Origin: Nematostella vectensis
Taxonomy: Eukaryota > Cnidaria > Anthozoa > Actiniaria > Edwardsiidae
Direction: 5' to 3'
DNA: 64,000 bases
NCBI RefSeq assembly: GCF_932526225.1
Contig: NC_064041.1
Location: 7,399,042 to 7,463,041 of the forward strand
The position numbers and the translations under genes were made by a program. This document shows positions 46,090-58,700 of the stretch, piece by piece (the stretch's first letter is position 1; each line of letters starts with the position of its first letter). Under the pieces are notes generated by a model. That model made no database searches and was not told where the DNA came from. It saw only the letters and a program-made list of their open reading frames with translations.

Positions 46090-47560
46090 TTGTTGCTATA
46101 AGCCCCAGTGGTTAATGCTGACCAAGCCTTGCCCCGGTGGTTGAATGCTGACCAAGCCTTGCCCCGGTGGTTGATGCTGACCAAGCCTTGCCCCCGTGGT
46201 TTATGCTGACCAAGCCTTGCCCCGGTGGTTGATGCAGACCAAGCCTTGCCCCGGTGGTTGATGCTGACCAAGCCTTGCTCCGGTGGTTGATGCTGACCAA
46301 GCCTTGCCCCCGTGGTTGATGCTGACCAAGCCTTGCTCCGGTGGTTGATGCAGACCAAGCCTTGCCCCGGTGGTTGATGCTGACCAAGCCTTGCCCCGGT
46401 GGTTGATGCTGACCAAGCCTTGCCCCCGTGGTTGATGCTGACCAAGCCTTGCTCCGGTGGTTGATGCAGACCAAGCCTTGCCCCCGTGGTTGATGCTGAC
46501 CAAGCCTTGCTCCGGTGGTTGATGCAGACCAAGCCTTGCCCCAGTGGTTGATGCTGACCAAGCCTTGCCCCGGTGGTTGATGCTGAACAAGCCTCGCCCC
46601 GGTGGTTGATGCTGACCAAGCCTTGCCCCCGTGGTTGATGCTGACCAAGCCTTGCCCCGGTGGTTTATGCTGACCAAGCCTTGCCCAGGTGGTTGATGCT
46701 GACCAAGCCTCGCCCCGGTGGTTGATGCTGACCAAGCCTCGCCCCGGTGGTTGATGCTGACCAAGCCTCGCCCCGGTGGTTGATGCTGACCAAGCCTTGC
46801 CCCGGTGGTTGATGCTGACCAAGCCTTGTCCCAGTGGTTGATGCAGACCAAGCCTTGCCCCGGTGGTTGATGCAGACCAAGCCTTGCCCCGGTGGTTGAT
46901 GCTGACCAAGCCTCGCCCCGGTGGTTGATGCTGACCAAGCCTTGCCCCGGTGGTTGATGCTGACCAAGCCTCGCCCCGGTGGTTGATGCTGACCAAGCCT
47001 TGCCCAGGTGGTTGATGCTGACCAAGCCTTGCCTCGGTGGTTGATGCTGACCAAGCCTTGCCCCAGTGGTTGATGCTGACCAAGCCTTGCCCCCGTGGTT
47101 GATGCTGACCAAGCCTTGCTCCGGTGGTTGATGCTGACCAAGCCTTGCCCCAGTGGTTGATGCTGACCAAGCCTCGCCCCGGTGGTTGATGCTGACCAAG
47201 CCTTGCCCCGGTGGTTGATGCTGACCAAGCCTTGCCCCGGTGGTTGATGCTGACCAAGCCTCGCCCCGGTGGTTGATGCTGACCAAGCCTTGCCCCCGTG
47301 GTTGATGCTGACCAAGCCTTGCTCCGGTGGTTGATGCTGACCAAGCCTTGCCCCAGTGGTTGATGCTGACCAAGCCTCGCCCCGGTGGTTGATGCTGACC
47401 AAGCCTTGCCCCGGTGGTTGATGCTGACCAAGCCTTGCCCCGGTGGTTGATGCTGACCAAGCCTCGCCCCGGTGGTTGATGCTGACCAAGCCTTGCCCCA
47501 GTGGTTGATGCTGACCAAGCCTTGCCCCGGTGGTTGATGCTGACCAAGCCTTGCCAAGGT
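46090..47560 (-). repeat. Minisatellite, unit 29 bp, about 50 copies
   Basis: Tandem GGTTGATGCTGACCAAGCC plus TTGCCCCGGT, with few substitutions (Tcg/Ttg, Cggtgg/Cagtgg/Ccgtgg, gcTgac/gcAgac). It sits inside the DIRS-like element. Because 29 is not a multiple of three, all three minus-strand frames stay open and read the same 29-residue repeat, so the 505-, 474- and 309-codon frames here should not be taken as genes. The variants recur every 203 bp (7 units) around 47089 and 47292. Confidence 0.95.
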
Positions 47561-47634
47561 GGCACGGTGGGAAGGTCGAGAGCACTGAATACATGCATGC
47601 GTTGCACGAAAGTGGGTTTGGCCAACCATCGGGG

Positions 47635-48512
47635 CTAAAGTTCCATCCGTAGCAATACTCCGACCTCGGATGATGGGGGGTTTCGCTTGTCGAAGGGACG
47701 TGAAAAGCCGGTATTCACTGGCTTTAACGCCACAGCCGCGTCGAAGTACTGCGCACTGAGGTCATCGAGATTCGACCCCCAAGGAAAGTTTTCTCGACGC
47801 CGGGTCGCTCGATAATCCTGGTCAAAAGCCAGGATAGCCCTTGTTTGGAATCGGGTCCCCTTGACTGCGAGAAACTTGAGGTAGGATAGATAGTTGCGAG
47901 CCTCGATTATGGAGCCTTGATAATGGCCTAACATCGATTCCAGAATTTTAATGTTCGCTAACATAAATTGTGGGAATGTTAACTGAAGTGGCTTCAGTTG
48001 TTTGCCATCGGCGCCAAAGATCAAATCTGACGGGAGCAATGGTTTACCTTCAGCCTTGTCGTCGGGAGTCGTAGAGGAAGAACCAGCGGCGAGTGGACCA
48101 AGGGGTGCCTTCTCTAAGTCCTTCGCATTGAACAAGGCCTCAATTGTTGCTAACGCACCCTCTAAAAGAGGGGGATTGTCCCTCGATGAGGACGCGACGG
48201 GACTACGAGTTCCTAATTCCTTCTCTGTGTGTCCTGGGTTCCCAGCCTTCTGTATAACCTTGGCGATGACTCGCCCAGGGTAATCTTGTGTCCTACAGAG
48301 AGTCCAAGATCAGAGATGTCTCTTTCTGTCATACCGGTGAGAATGTCCACGGAAGAGACATCATTTGAGGCCAGCACGTCCAACAGCGTGTCTGGAAGTT
48401 CATTTTCTGCCACGAACGAGAACAACCAAGAAGAAGAAAAGCCTTGTTTCTTGCCTTCGCGCGCTGTTTTTGAAACATACAACAAAACGATATTTTCTAT
48501 TTTCGCATACAA
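47635..48512 (-). pseudogene. Gag-like ORF of the DIRS-like element, SAM-like N-terminus
   Basis: The upper frame (48213-48512) holds LLDVLASNDVSSVDILTG and MTERDISDLGLSVGHKITL, which resemble a SAM domain. The lower frame (47635-48135, open upward) has FPQFMLANIKILESMLGHY, EARNYLSYLKFLAVKGTRF and AILAFDQDYRATR, typical of DIRS ORF1. A frameshift near 48240 separates them. Confidence 0.65.
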
Positions 48513-48984
48513 TTTTCGACTTTTAAATTATTCTTCGCTTCATTGTGGGTAGCACTGCAATAGAAAACAATTCGCCAATATTTTGTGGTCTCTGAATTTT
48601 AACGGATTTAAGGAAAATATGTTGTTTGAGATTTTCCCGCCAAAACTTGGAATAATTCACTCGATTCAATCTCCTTTCGCGCGGCCAGGAAAATTTTCAA
48701 AGATCTATAGAAAATTCAAATGTCAATCAAATTCAATTCCCTTTTCAGAATTTGAAAGTTTATTTATGCTTTGTTTTGGCTAGATTGATATAAGTTAAAG
48801 GTTATAAGAACGTTAAGTCTTTTTCAGTTTGCTCTCATTATGACTGAAAGTGCAATGTAAAAGGCGCGGACGGCCTGGCAGTAGGCCTGAAGAGGACGTG
48901 AAAAAGCATGAAATGCCGTCCTGAACAGGACGCGACGTCGGCAATAAAAGCGCAGGCCTCGAAATATTGGAGGGGCACAATACA

Positions 48985-49080
48985 GAAACTTTACGAAAAT
49001 ATTAGGGGGGGGGGCACAGCCACGCCCCTACTGGTCATTTCCTTATAATTTTTGAAAATATTGGGGGGGCTCTAGCCTGG
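48985..49080. repeat. G-run dispersed repeat
   Basis: GGGGGGCACAGCCACGCCCC then TACTGGTCATTTCCTTATAA and TTTTTGAAAATATTGGGGGG. Other copies at 63630-63783 (+) and 4715-4830 (inverted). Probably part of a hAT-type MITE. Confidence 0.75.
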
Positions 49081-49507
49081 TCCAAGTCGTCATTCCCACT
49101 AGACTACGTACGCCAAGTGTAGCCTGCTTGGCAACCGCTCTGAGTGTCACGCACGCACGCCAGGTCACGTCAAGTGCAAAACTCCGCAAATATCAAAAAG
49201 GCAGAGCCGCAGACAGATCAACTCCGATCAACCCTGATCATTTTTTAGTTGAAAAGAATGTCCAATCTGTCCATACGAGGCAATAACGGCGAACTGCTAG
49301 GGGTTTTTTTTACACCAGCAACGACAAAAAGAGTTTGAGAATAACATTCGAAAAACAGCAGAAACCATAAAACGTTGTTAGCTTTAAAACCTTTAGAAAA
49401 GATTGAAAATTTTGTCGTGTTTGCGCAATTGTATAATTATTTCGATCCTTTTTTTGTTTTCCTTATTGTTATGGAGCTCTGCCCTCGACGAAGTCAACTA
49501 GACTTAA

Positions 49508-49740
49508 GGGTCTTTGCTTAAAGAATGTCGAGCAACCACTCCTTTCTTATTGTTTATCACTAAAAATACAACGGTTTATTTGCAAGGAAACTTCAGAACA
49601 AGAGTCTACGAATGAAGTCTGGTACGTTATTGACTATAATCGATTGAGAACATTATAATTATTGCTCGCTTGAATTTGCTTGCTTTGTGTGACTTGATTG
49701 AGCGGGAACTTAAATGGCGGCGTGTTTAGCCTTCTAACAC
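49508..49740. repeat. Third copy of the 8690-9110 repeat
   Basis: Shares AAAGAATGTC, GGAAACTTCA, GTCTACGAATGAAGTCTG and TTGTGTGACTTG-like sequence with 8880-9110. Ends just before the GPCR stop codon side. Confidence 0.65.
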
Positions 49741-49782
49741 AGTCCCCAATAGTGCGGCCGCATAAAAAATGTTCTTTGTCAA

Positions 49783-52700
49783 TCACTTCTTGCAGGGGAA
49801 TATATTCTTCCATACCCTAACTGCGGTTTTTCTTAAGTCCTTAGTCAGCATTGTAACCAAAACTGGGTTAATCAACACGTTTAGCAGCTCCATCATAAGT
49901 GTCGCTGCCTTGAGTTTCATCCCCGCTCTTCTTAGCCTTTTACACATTGAAGTGAACGAGCAGCCAACATTTACCAATGCTAGCGCGTAACACAAGACAA
50001 ACACTACCAGAAGACTTAGTAGGAGGATTGTGTTACTGCGTGACCGACCACGTGACCCTTCAATCCTTTCTCCAACCGTAAGTTCTCTAGCGCATTCATG
50101 CGCATGCTCGCTTGGGTGAGGTAATTTTAGTTTTTGAAATGCAATTACGCCACGTTTTTTTTCGCTATTATCATTTGCTTGTGTTGTATTATTTTCTCTA
50201 AAGTCAACATCAACAAAAACGTCCTCATTGCTGAGAGTTTTTATAACAGCGTTGGGATCACATTCTGTGGTGTTTATTTTGTTGACATTCGAATTGTTGC
50301 AAACTCGAATTTGCATTTGCACGCTGCTCTGGTCCTCAATGCCCCTTGTGAATAAAAATGGCTGTCTTAGAGATGTTTTCTTCCTTTCCATATAAGAAGA
50401 GGGTTTCTTAGAGAGATTACCACCTTCAAGGTGAAGATGGTCAGCCATTTTTTCTACTATTTTTGTTTGTGAAGACTTTATCGCGCTCGAGTCACTTTTT
50501 CGATGATTATCATTATCACCACTACCACCGTCACCATCACTAACGCCATTACCATCGTCATCATGATTGTTATCACCATTGCTATCAGCACCGCCACCAC
50601 CATCATTGTCATCTTCATCTTTACCACCTCCATTACCATTATTATTACCACCATCACCATCATAATTACCAACACCTACGCCATTATCATCATCATAATT
50701 ACCAACACCTACGCCATTATTATCATCATAATTACCAACACCTACGTCATTATCATCATCATAATTACCAACACCTACGCCATTATCATCATCATAATTA
50801 CCAACACCTACGCCATTATCATCATCATAATTACCAACACCTACGCCATTATCATCATCATAATTACCAACACCTACGCCATTATCATCATCATAATTAC
50901 CATTGTCATCATCATGATCATCGTCACTACCGCCATCATCAATATAGTAATCGGTACCACCACCGCCATCATCATCATAATTCTCATCACCATTATCATC
51001 ATCATTACCACTGCCATCATCAGTATAATCATCGCCATCGACACCTCGACTATCATCGTTATCATCATCTTCAACTTCTTTTATCGCCTTTTTCTTCAAG
51101 ATGTGGGTATCATTTCTTTTGTTTGCAATGGAATGGGACAGCTGTTGAATGCTCTTCAAGTCTTTATCAAGCATCTCAGTTGGCTGTGACGTTTCAACAG
51201 AAGACCGTAATGATTGCTCATCCTCAACAAATTCCGTATTAATCCTGGCATGGGAATATCGCTCTACAGATAATCTTGCAAGCACCACCATTTGCTTTTT
51301 AATTTCCTGTCGGTGAGATCTAACAATATAGGTCACGTGAACGATGACAAACAATAGAAATACGAAGGGGGCCGCCTCGAACGTGAAGTGCAGGAAGATG
51401 AAGTACCCTTCCTCGGCGTCCTTGCTGCCAATGGCCAGCGGTAATAGACTCAAGAACATGGGCAGAATCCAGGAAAAGGCAATCATGAGAAGTTCTCGAC
51501 GAGTGTTTATCAGGCGACCGTATCTAAGCACAGGAAAAATAAGTTAGATAGAGCCTAGGCAGTAATCGATATCCGACCGCAGGTTGGCCTAGGGCCCCTC
51601 CCCCCAGCCACCTGAGAGCAGCCAAAAATACAATAAATGTATGAGAAATTATCTAAAAATACAGGAGGCAATGCCTTGAAAGGGCCTTTTGGTCCTCCTC
51701 TTGTTTAAAGATTTCAAAATATGCTTACAGCTAAGCAAACGCCGTCTGTGTTTCCGTGTTAAGAAGAGGGTTTTCTGGTATCGTATACGAATGATTTTCC
51801 TCCAAAGGGTGCCCTGCAAATGTCTTTAACAGATGAGTCTTGTAAATATTGATGGAAAACTACTCTCCAGCGCAGATCGTCGTTAAAGGTTTTCATGCTT
51901 TGAGAGGCTCACGTGATCATGCCGAGAGAAGAGTTTAGCAATATACTTTATGTAGTGATATTTTAGGAACTCGACATCGTGTGAAATTTAAGAATGGTTA
52001 TGACATCCACGAAGTACGAGGGTTGTCCAACACTGTCTCACATTGGCCATTTCGAAATGGCCATTTGTCAAGCACTAGTGGCAATGGCCATATGGTAAAA
52101 TAACACTGTGGCATAGAACTTAAGGGGAGGGGTGGTCCTATAGACCCATATTTAGCATATATACTGTCTATTCAGAATTAGAAGAACCAAGGCTTTAGGA
52201 ATAGGGCTAATACAATCGTGGATATGGTGAGGGTGGTCCAACATACATATAGCAGACGGTCAACACTACAAGTACCATGGCCAAGTCATAGGGCTATGTG
52301 GCAAATGGTGGATATGGTGGAAAGTAGGGGGGGGTGGTGGTCAACCATACATATAGCAGACAGTTTACACCGCAAGTACCATGGCCAAGGAATAGGGCTA
52401 TGTGGCAAATGGTGGATATGGTGGAAAGTAAGGGGGAGGGGTGGACCACCATACATAGCAGACAAGACGACACATAGCACTGCAAGTAGCATGGCCAAGG
52501 AATAGGGCTATGTGGCAAATGGTGGATATGGTGGAAAGTAAGGGGGAGGGGTGGACCACCATACATAGCAGACAAGACGACACATAGCACTGCAAGTAGC
52601 ATGGCCAAGGGATAGGAGTATGTGGCAAATGGTGGATAATATGGTGAAAAGTAATGGGGAGGGGTGGACCACCATACATAGCAGACAAGACGACACATAG

Positions 52701-55700
52701 CACTGCAAGTAGCATGGCCAAGGGATAGGAGTATGTGGCAAATGGTGGATATGGTGAAAAGTAATGGGGAGGGGTGGACCACCATACATAGCAGACAAGA
52801 CGACACATAGCACTGCAAGTAGCATGGCCAAGGGATAGGAGTATGTGGCAAATGGTGGTTATGGTGAAAAGTAAGGGGGAGGGGTGGACCACCATACCTA
52901 TAGCAGGCAGTCAACACTGCAAGTACCATGACCAAGCCATAGGGCTATGTGGCAAATGGTGGATATGGTGGATATGGTGAAAAGTAAGGGGGAGGGGTGG
53001 TCCACCATACCTATAGCAGACACATAGCACTGCAAGTTGCATGTTCAAGGCATAGGGCTATGTGGCAAATGGTGGGTATGGTGGATTAGGTGAAAAGTAA
53101 GGGGGAGGGGTGGTCCACCATACATATAGCAGACACATAGCATTGCAAGTACCATGGCCAAGGGATAGGGTTATGTGGCAAATGGTGGATATGGTGAAAA
53201 GTAAGGGGGAGGGGTGGTCCACCATACATATAACAGACACATAGCACTGCAAGTACCATGGCCAAGGGATAGGGCTATGTGGCAAATGGTGGATATGGTG
53301 GATATGCTGAAAAGTAAGGGGGAGGGGTGGTCCACCATACATATAGCAGACACATAGCACTGCAAGTAAAATGGCCAAGGGATAGGGCTCTGTGGCAAAT
53401 AGTGGATATGGTGGAAATGGTGGATATGGTGTAAAGCAAGGGGGAGGTGTGGTTCACCGTACATACAAGATGACACATAGCACTGCAAGTACCATGGCCA
53501 AGGCATAGGGCTTTGTGGCAAATGGATGCCCAATGATACCAATCAAAATGCTTCGTTTTGGCAAGTACGGCATCGCCCACTGGTTCCGTCTCGTAGGCCT
53601 TAGGCCTACTCGACCGCTGCGCAGACTGCTTTTTATAGTCTCAAATGGAAATGATAATAATGACACAAGGTAACATTTATAAGAAAATTAAACATTTGAC
53701 AGGGATAAGATATTTCCTTTATATTTACCATGAGGTTATACAGTATTGAGTAAATGTTCTCAGCTAATAATTCTATCCAATGTCTCTAATAGACAATAAC
53801 GAGTGACTTTCTATGTTTAACCACACTGACCACTGCTACAGATTTTTGGGCTTACATTAGTCATGGCCATGTCCTGATAACAATGGAGCTATACCTTTTA
53901 TTGCATTTGCACTATTAGTCATAGTCCACTTTCTTGCTTGGAGTGCTAGACAGTAATCTATAGGTCTGTAGAACAATGATACATGCTTATACTTATATTT
54001 TCTAAACTCAACTGGAATAGAGACAGTCATTTTGGAGTAATCTGTTACAGCCAGCAATTGTCAATTAAATACGGCACACCAATTTATACCGATCGAAAGG
54101 CTTCGTTTTTGCAAGTATGGCTTCGCCACTGGTTTCATCTTTCAAAAAGACTTGAATTTCTATCCCCCGAGGCAAGAGATGCTGTAGGTATTTTTAACTA
54201 TCCTAAGCCGCATCCCAGGAACTCTCAACACTCCATAACTTAAAACAAGCAAAAATTAGAGGCCTATGCTAGCGAGGAAGAGAACATGCAAACAAGATGA
54301 AAATGTAGCTATTTTTGCATATAAAAACTTTCCCCCTAGATCTATTGCCACTGTTTCAACGAGAACTTTATTTTACCTGGTGCTCTTTCGATGTCGTCAA
54401 CTTCTGATTTTAGAAATTATCCAATTGTTTTAGTAAACTTTCAGGCGTAACTTTCTTCTGGTCGATTTTCTCAGCCTGGTCGTACGACGATTTGGGGACC
54501 CGGCGGTCTTTGCGGCCGCTCCCAAAGATTCTTACCGCTGATTAATTACTCGCGGCCGAAGTCTTCAAACCTAGGATTCATCTACGCATACATTCTGGCC
54601 TCTGCCACACATAATGTGTTTGGGCTAAGAAACTGCTATGTAGAAGTAGGTGGCCCTGGGATAAATTAAAGCAAATTTAAAAATTTTAAATCTAAATGAC
54701 TTTTTCACACGAAAAAGCGTCTATAAGAATTTACGTATTTCTCGCTCTCGTGTATGCGAGTTTCAATTTTAATAAAAATACAAAAGCCCTTGCCGAAAAC
54801 ATTATTTTCGGTTTCCGTCATTTCGGTTATTTCCGCCTTTTTGTTCCCCTTGACCTAGCTTATATAACACCATGAATGTGAAAAATACTAGAATACTTGC
54901 GAACAAAAATGTTTTTAAAAAGTATTTGAATACTTCGGACTCGGGTTTCCTCCATTTAGGTAGTTTCCGCCGTTTTGTTGGCCGCGACTCTGGTATTTCC
55001 TAGTTATTGTTCTAGGCGACAGGAGCAAAAAATGGCAAAATTTAAATTATAAGGTTGTGTTAGCTTACATTTTGTTTATATTTTGCCTAGAGGTTCCTTG
55101 CATAATATAAACAAAATAAGCTTTAGTATTTTTTTGGTATATGATCCGTTCCTGAGTTATGATTGAGCAAAGTTGCCATTGATCATGAAAAAAGTAGCAA
55201 TTTTGCCCCAATTGGGCAATTTCAGACAAATCGAGAGTCTTACAATTTGCAATATCTCAAGAACAGATTATCTACCAAAAAATGCTAAAGCTTATTTTCT
55301 TTTATATTACACAAGGAATATCTATTCAAAAAACCAAGCGAATATAAGCTAACACGACCTTAAGATTTGATCGTTGCCATTTTTTGCCCCTTAGGCAAGT
55401 TTACGAGCCGTCACACCTATTCCGGGAAATATTTATGATCCAAACTATCGTGTTACCATTATTGCCTTATTAGAAGAGCCTTCTTTTTCTTTTTTCTACT
55501 AAACTACGATTTCCATTAGTACATAAGGACGGTTTGAAAAAAAAATAATAAAAACTAAGCAGCGCCTTAATATGTTATATGTTGTGTCGTTTGAATCGCG
55601 AAACAGCATGGTTCAAAAGGACATTCTTAAAAAAAACGAGGCAACACAACAATATCATTTTCACTTGTCATTTCAAAAATTTTCACAAAGAAGGTTTGAA

Positions 55701-58700
55701 CAAAATGACATTCTTAAAAACGAGGTAAAACATCAATATTATTTGTTGTTCTATTCGCACGTCGAAACAGCACGATTAGAATAGGTTGTTTCCGCCTTTT
55801 TGTTCGCCGTGGCTTTTTAGTATTACCTTTCAAACCTTTATACTGTTCCATGCACTTTTACAAGCTATCGCACCTAGACAACTGACAAAAAAGTGACTGC
55901 TTGGGTTATCATTAACTACGATTTTCCTAGCGCATATAGACAGTGTATAGACGGTTTGAAAAAAAAGGCTTTCTTAGAAAAACGAGGCAACGCATGCATC
56001 AATAATATTTGTGGTTGTGAATTTCGCTCTCGAAACAGCACGGTTGAAAAGGGCATCCGTTAAAAGAACGAGGCACACAGCAATATCATAATCCTCTCGG
56101 AGACCTAGCGATGCTTCCAAAGGAATTTACCATTTTAGTAAGTTGCATGGGACTCAATGGGCTTAATTTATAAGATAAATCATTTGAGTGGGAAGATATA
56201 ACACAGTTTGTCTTAAAGGCGATATCATTAAATTCTATATTGATATTTTAGAAAATAAACAGGATATTAATTGAAAAGCCAGCTTCGGTTGACATTCTAA
56301 GGTGAGAACTTCTAACGAAATCCACCATAATCCACCATTTGTCATAGGTACTTAGAGTGCCGAGTATCTGCTAAGTATGGGGGACCACATTTCCCCCTTG
56401 CTTTTCACCATATCCACCATTTGCCACATAGCCCTATGCCTTGACCATGCAACTTGCAGTGCTAGGTGTCTGCTATGTATGGTGGACCACCCCTCCCCCT
56501 TACTTTTCACCATATCCACCATTTCCACCATATCCGCCATTTGCCACATAGCCCTATGCCTTGACCATGCAACTTGCAGTACTATGTGTCTGCTATGTAT
56601 GATAGACCACCCCACCCCCTAACTTTTTTCCATATCCACCATATCCACAATTTGTCACATAGCCCTATCCCTTGGCCATTTTACTTGCAGTGCTATGTGT
56701 CTGCTATGTATGGTGGACCACCCTTCCCCCTAACTTTTCACCATATCCACCATTTCCACCATTTGCCACATAGCCCTATGACTTGGCCATGGTACTTGTA
56801 GTGTTGACTGTCTGCTATATGTATGGTGGACCACCCCTCCCCCTTACTTTTCACCATATCCACCATTTCCACCATATCCGCCATTTGCCACATAGCACTA
56901 TGCCTTGGCCATGGTACTTGCAGTGTTGACTGTCTGCTATATGTATGGTGAACCACCCCTCCCCATTACTTTTCACCATATCCACCATTTGCCACATAAC
57001 CCTATGCCTTGGTCATGGTACTTGCAGTGTTGACTGTCTGCTATGTATGATAGACCACTCCACCCCCTAACTTTTTACCATATCCACCATATCCACCATT
57101 GGTCACATAGCCCTATTCCTTGACCGTGGTACAGTGTTGACTGTTTGCTATATGTATGGTGGACCACCCCTCCCTTTTACTTTTCATAACTGTTGCCATA
57201 GCTTTGTCCCTTAGCCCAGATACTTGCAGTGCTAAATGACTTTTATGTATTGATCTCCGTGTTATCAGATACTTGCAGTGCTATAAAAACTGTAATGTTA
57301 TTGATTTATAGGACCATCCCTCCCCCTGAAAGCCACATCCTACTGCATTATATTACCATTTGGCCTAGCGCTTGACAAATGGCCATTCCAAATGACAAAT
57401 GGCCAATGTGAGACAGTGTTGGACAGTATTGCGAAGTACTAGCCTAAAGTACTAAATTACTATGTCTCGAATGACAGAACTGAAAACCCGGGATTCCGCA
57501 TACATTTGAAGGTGAAGTTCTAGGTGTAAAGGTGTAATTCTAAGAGGTTTATTTTGCAATGCGAGTCTCGTATTTCGAAACGATCGATCAATTCGTGGAG
57601 CACGGGAGAAGAGAGGGTGGGAGGGTAGGCATAGGGATGGTCGACAAAGGAGGCTGCAAAGGAGCTTACTAAAAATACCTTCAACACCAAAAATTGCTAC
57701 CCTAAAAATTACCCCTAAAAATACCAAAAGGCAGATCCCATTGTATCCCATTCTATAACAAAACCTCGAATGACAAACTGCCATCAGGTCATGAAAAATT
57801 AGATAATCTAGCAAACGTAGCGCCTCTTTTTGCGAACCCCTAAACATACCATTTCTAATATAAAAACCTATTTTCTCTTTCAGATACCTTATAGAAAATA
57901 CCAGAGGCCCGACTTTGACCTCTAAAATTACGACTATCATCCATCCACCCTTTTTGCAACCTTGCCTATTTTATATATACAGGAGGTGACGGAAGAATTC
58001 TCAGCGGCTAAAACAGCTTAGAATGGCAATTGTATCAGCCGGATTTGTAACAATTTGTAACGGGATATGGAACAACAAAAGATTTAGCGAAATCCATAGG
58101 TTGTTACAAATCCGATTGGTTTTTGGTACAAATTCCGGTTGAGTAGTTTGTTACATATTCGGCTGATTTTTGTTACAAATCCGGTTGTTGTTACATATCC
58201 CATTGATTGTTACAAATTGAGCAGCAGCAGAGTTTAGTACACCGATTGTATACCGTCACCAGTCTTCTTTTTATTTATTTTGAAGTGAGAATATTTATCT
58301 TAACAAGATTTGTTCCCCATGCAAACTCCGTAATAGACCTTATCTTCACTCGTCGTGACGTGAGTCTGGGGTCTGGACTACCTGTGTATACCAAAGCGTT
58401 TGTTTTTGAGGATGATTTAGTTTTCGTGACCATTTCTCACATACCGATGTGGTTGATTGTTAATAGCTTTTCTTTTTGACTGCCTTTCTCTAGAAATAAC
58501 TAATCGATATATATGCTAATGAAGTTTCAATTCTCCACACTACTCTTTATTCAATCAGGGTTAAATTTGAAAGATCAAAATAATGAAAAAAACATTTGAC
58601 TTTTGTCAATCTCTAATACGTCCCTGCGGCTGGGGATGTATGTCGCTTATTCTGTTATTGCCTCGGCTCCCAGTAACTCTTATATGGAGGTTTTGTTGTT

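Larger units (their letters stand above)
43935..48550 (-). mobile_element. DIRS-like tyrosine-recombinase retroelement, degraded
   Basis: Minus-strand order is gag-like ORF (48512-47635), a satellite array, a reverse transcriptase/RNase H remnant (46082-45042) and a tyrosine recombinase (44766-43935). That order and the recombinase in place of an integrase or endonuclease mark DIRS-group elements. Frameshifts and an internal reverse-transcriptase deletion show it is inactive. Exact ends were not resolved. Confidence 0.75.
52010..57439. mobile_element. hAT-like foldback element, 5.4 kb, 8-bp target duplication
   Basis: The element (52018-57431) is flanked by CGAAGTAC on both sides (52010-52017 and 57432-57439). 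Its ends are inverted: left TTGTCCAACACTGTCTCACA, right the same after reverse-complementing, followed in both by TTGGCCATTT, GGCCATTTGTCAAGC and CTAG. The 8-bp duplication and (G)AGGGTTGTCCAAC start fit hAT. Each arm carries a satellite of the same family in opposite orientation. No transposase frame is seen, so it is non-autonomous. It lies wholly inside the GPCR intron. Confidence 0.75.

Noticed and set aside
46083..47629. Three long overlapping minus-strand frames of 178-505 codons
   Set aside because: They are the three readings of one 29-bp satellite whose period is not a multiple of three; all give the same peptide repeat.
50503..51189. 228-codon Ile/Thr-rich plus-strand frame
   Set aside because: Antisense shadow of the Asp-rich GPCR loop.
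52218..53580. Tyr/His/Pro-rich frames of up to 213 codons
   Set aside because: They arise from the foldback-arm minisatellite and contain no domain.
57452..57940. 162-codon minus-strand frame in the GPCR intron
   Set aside because: No signal, domain or splice context, and it borders repeat sequence; could not be supported.
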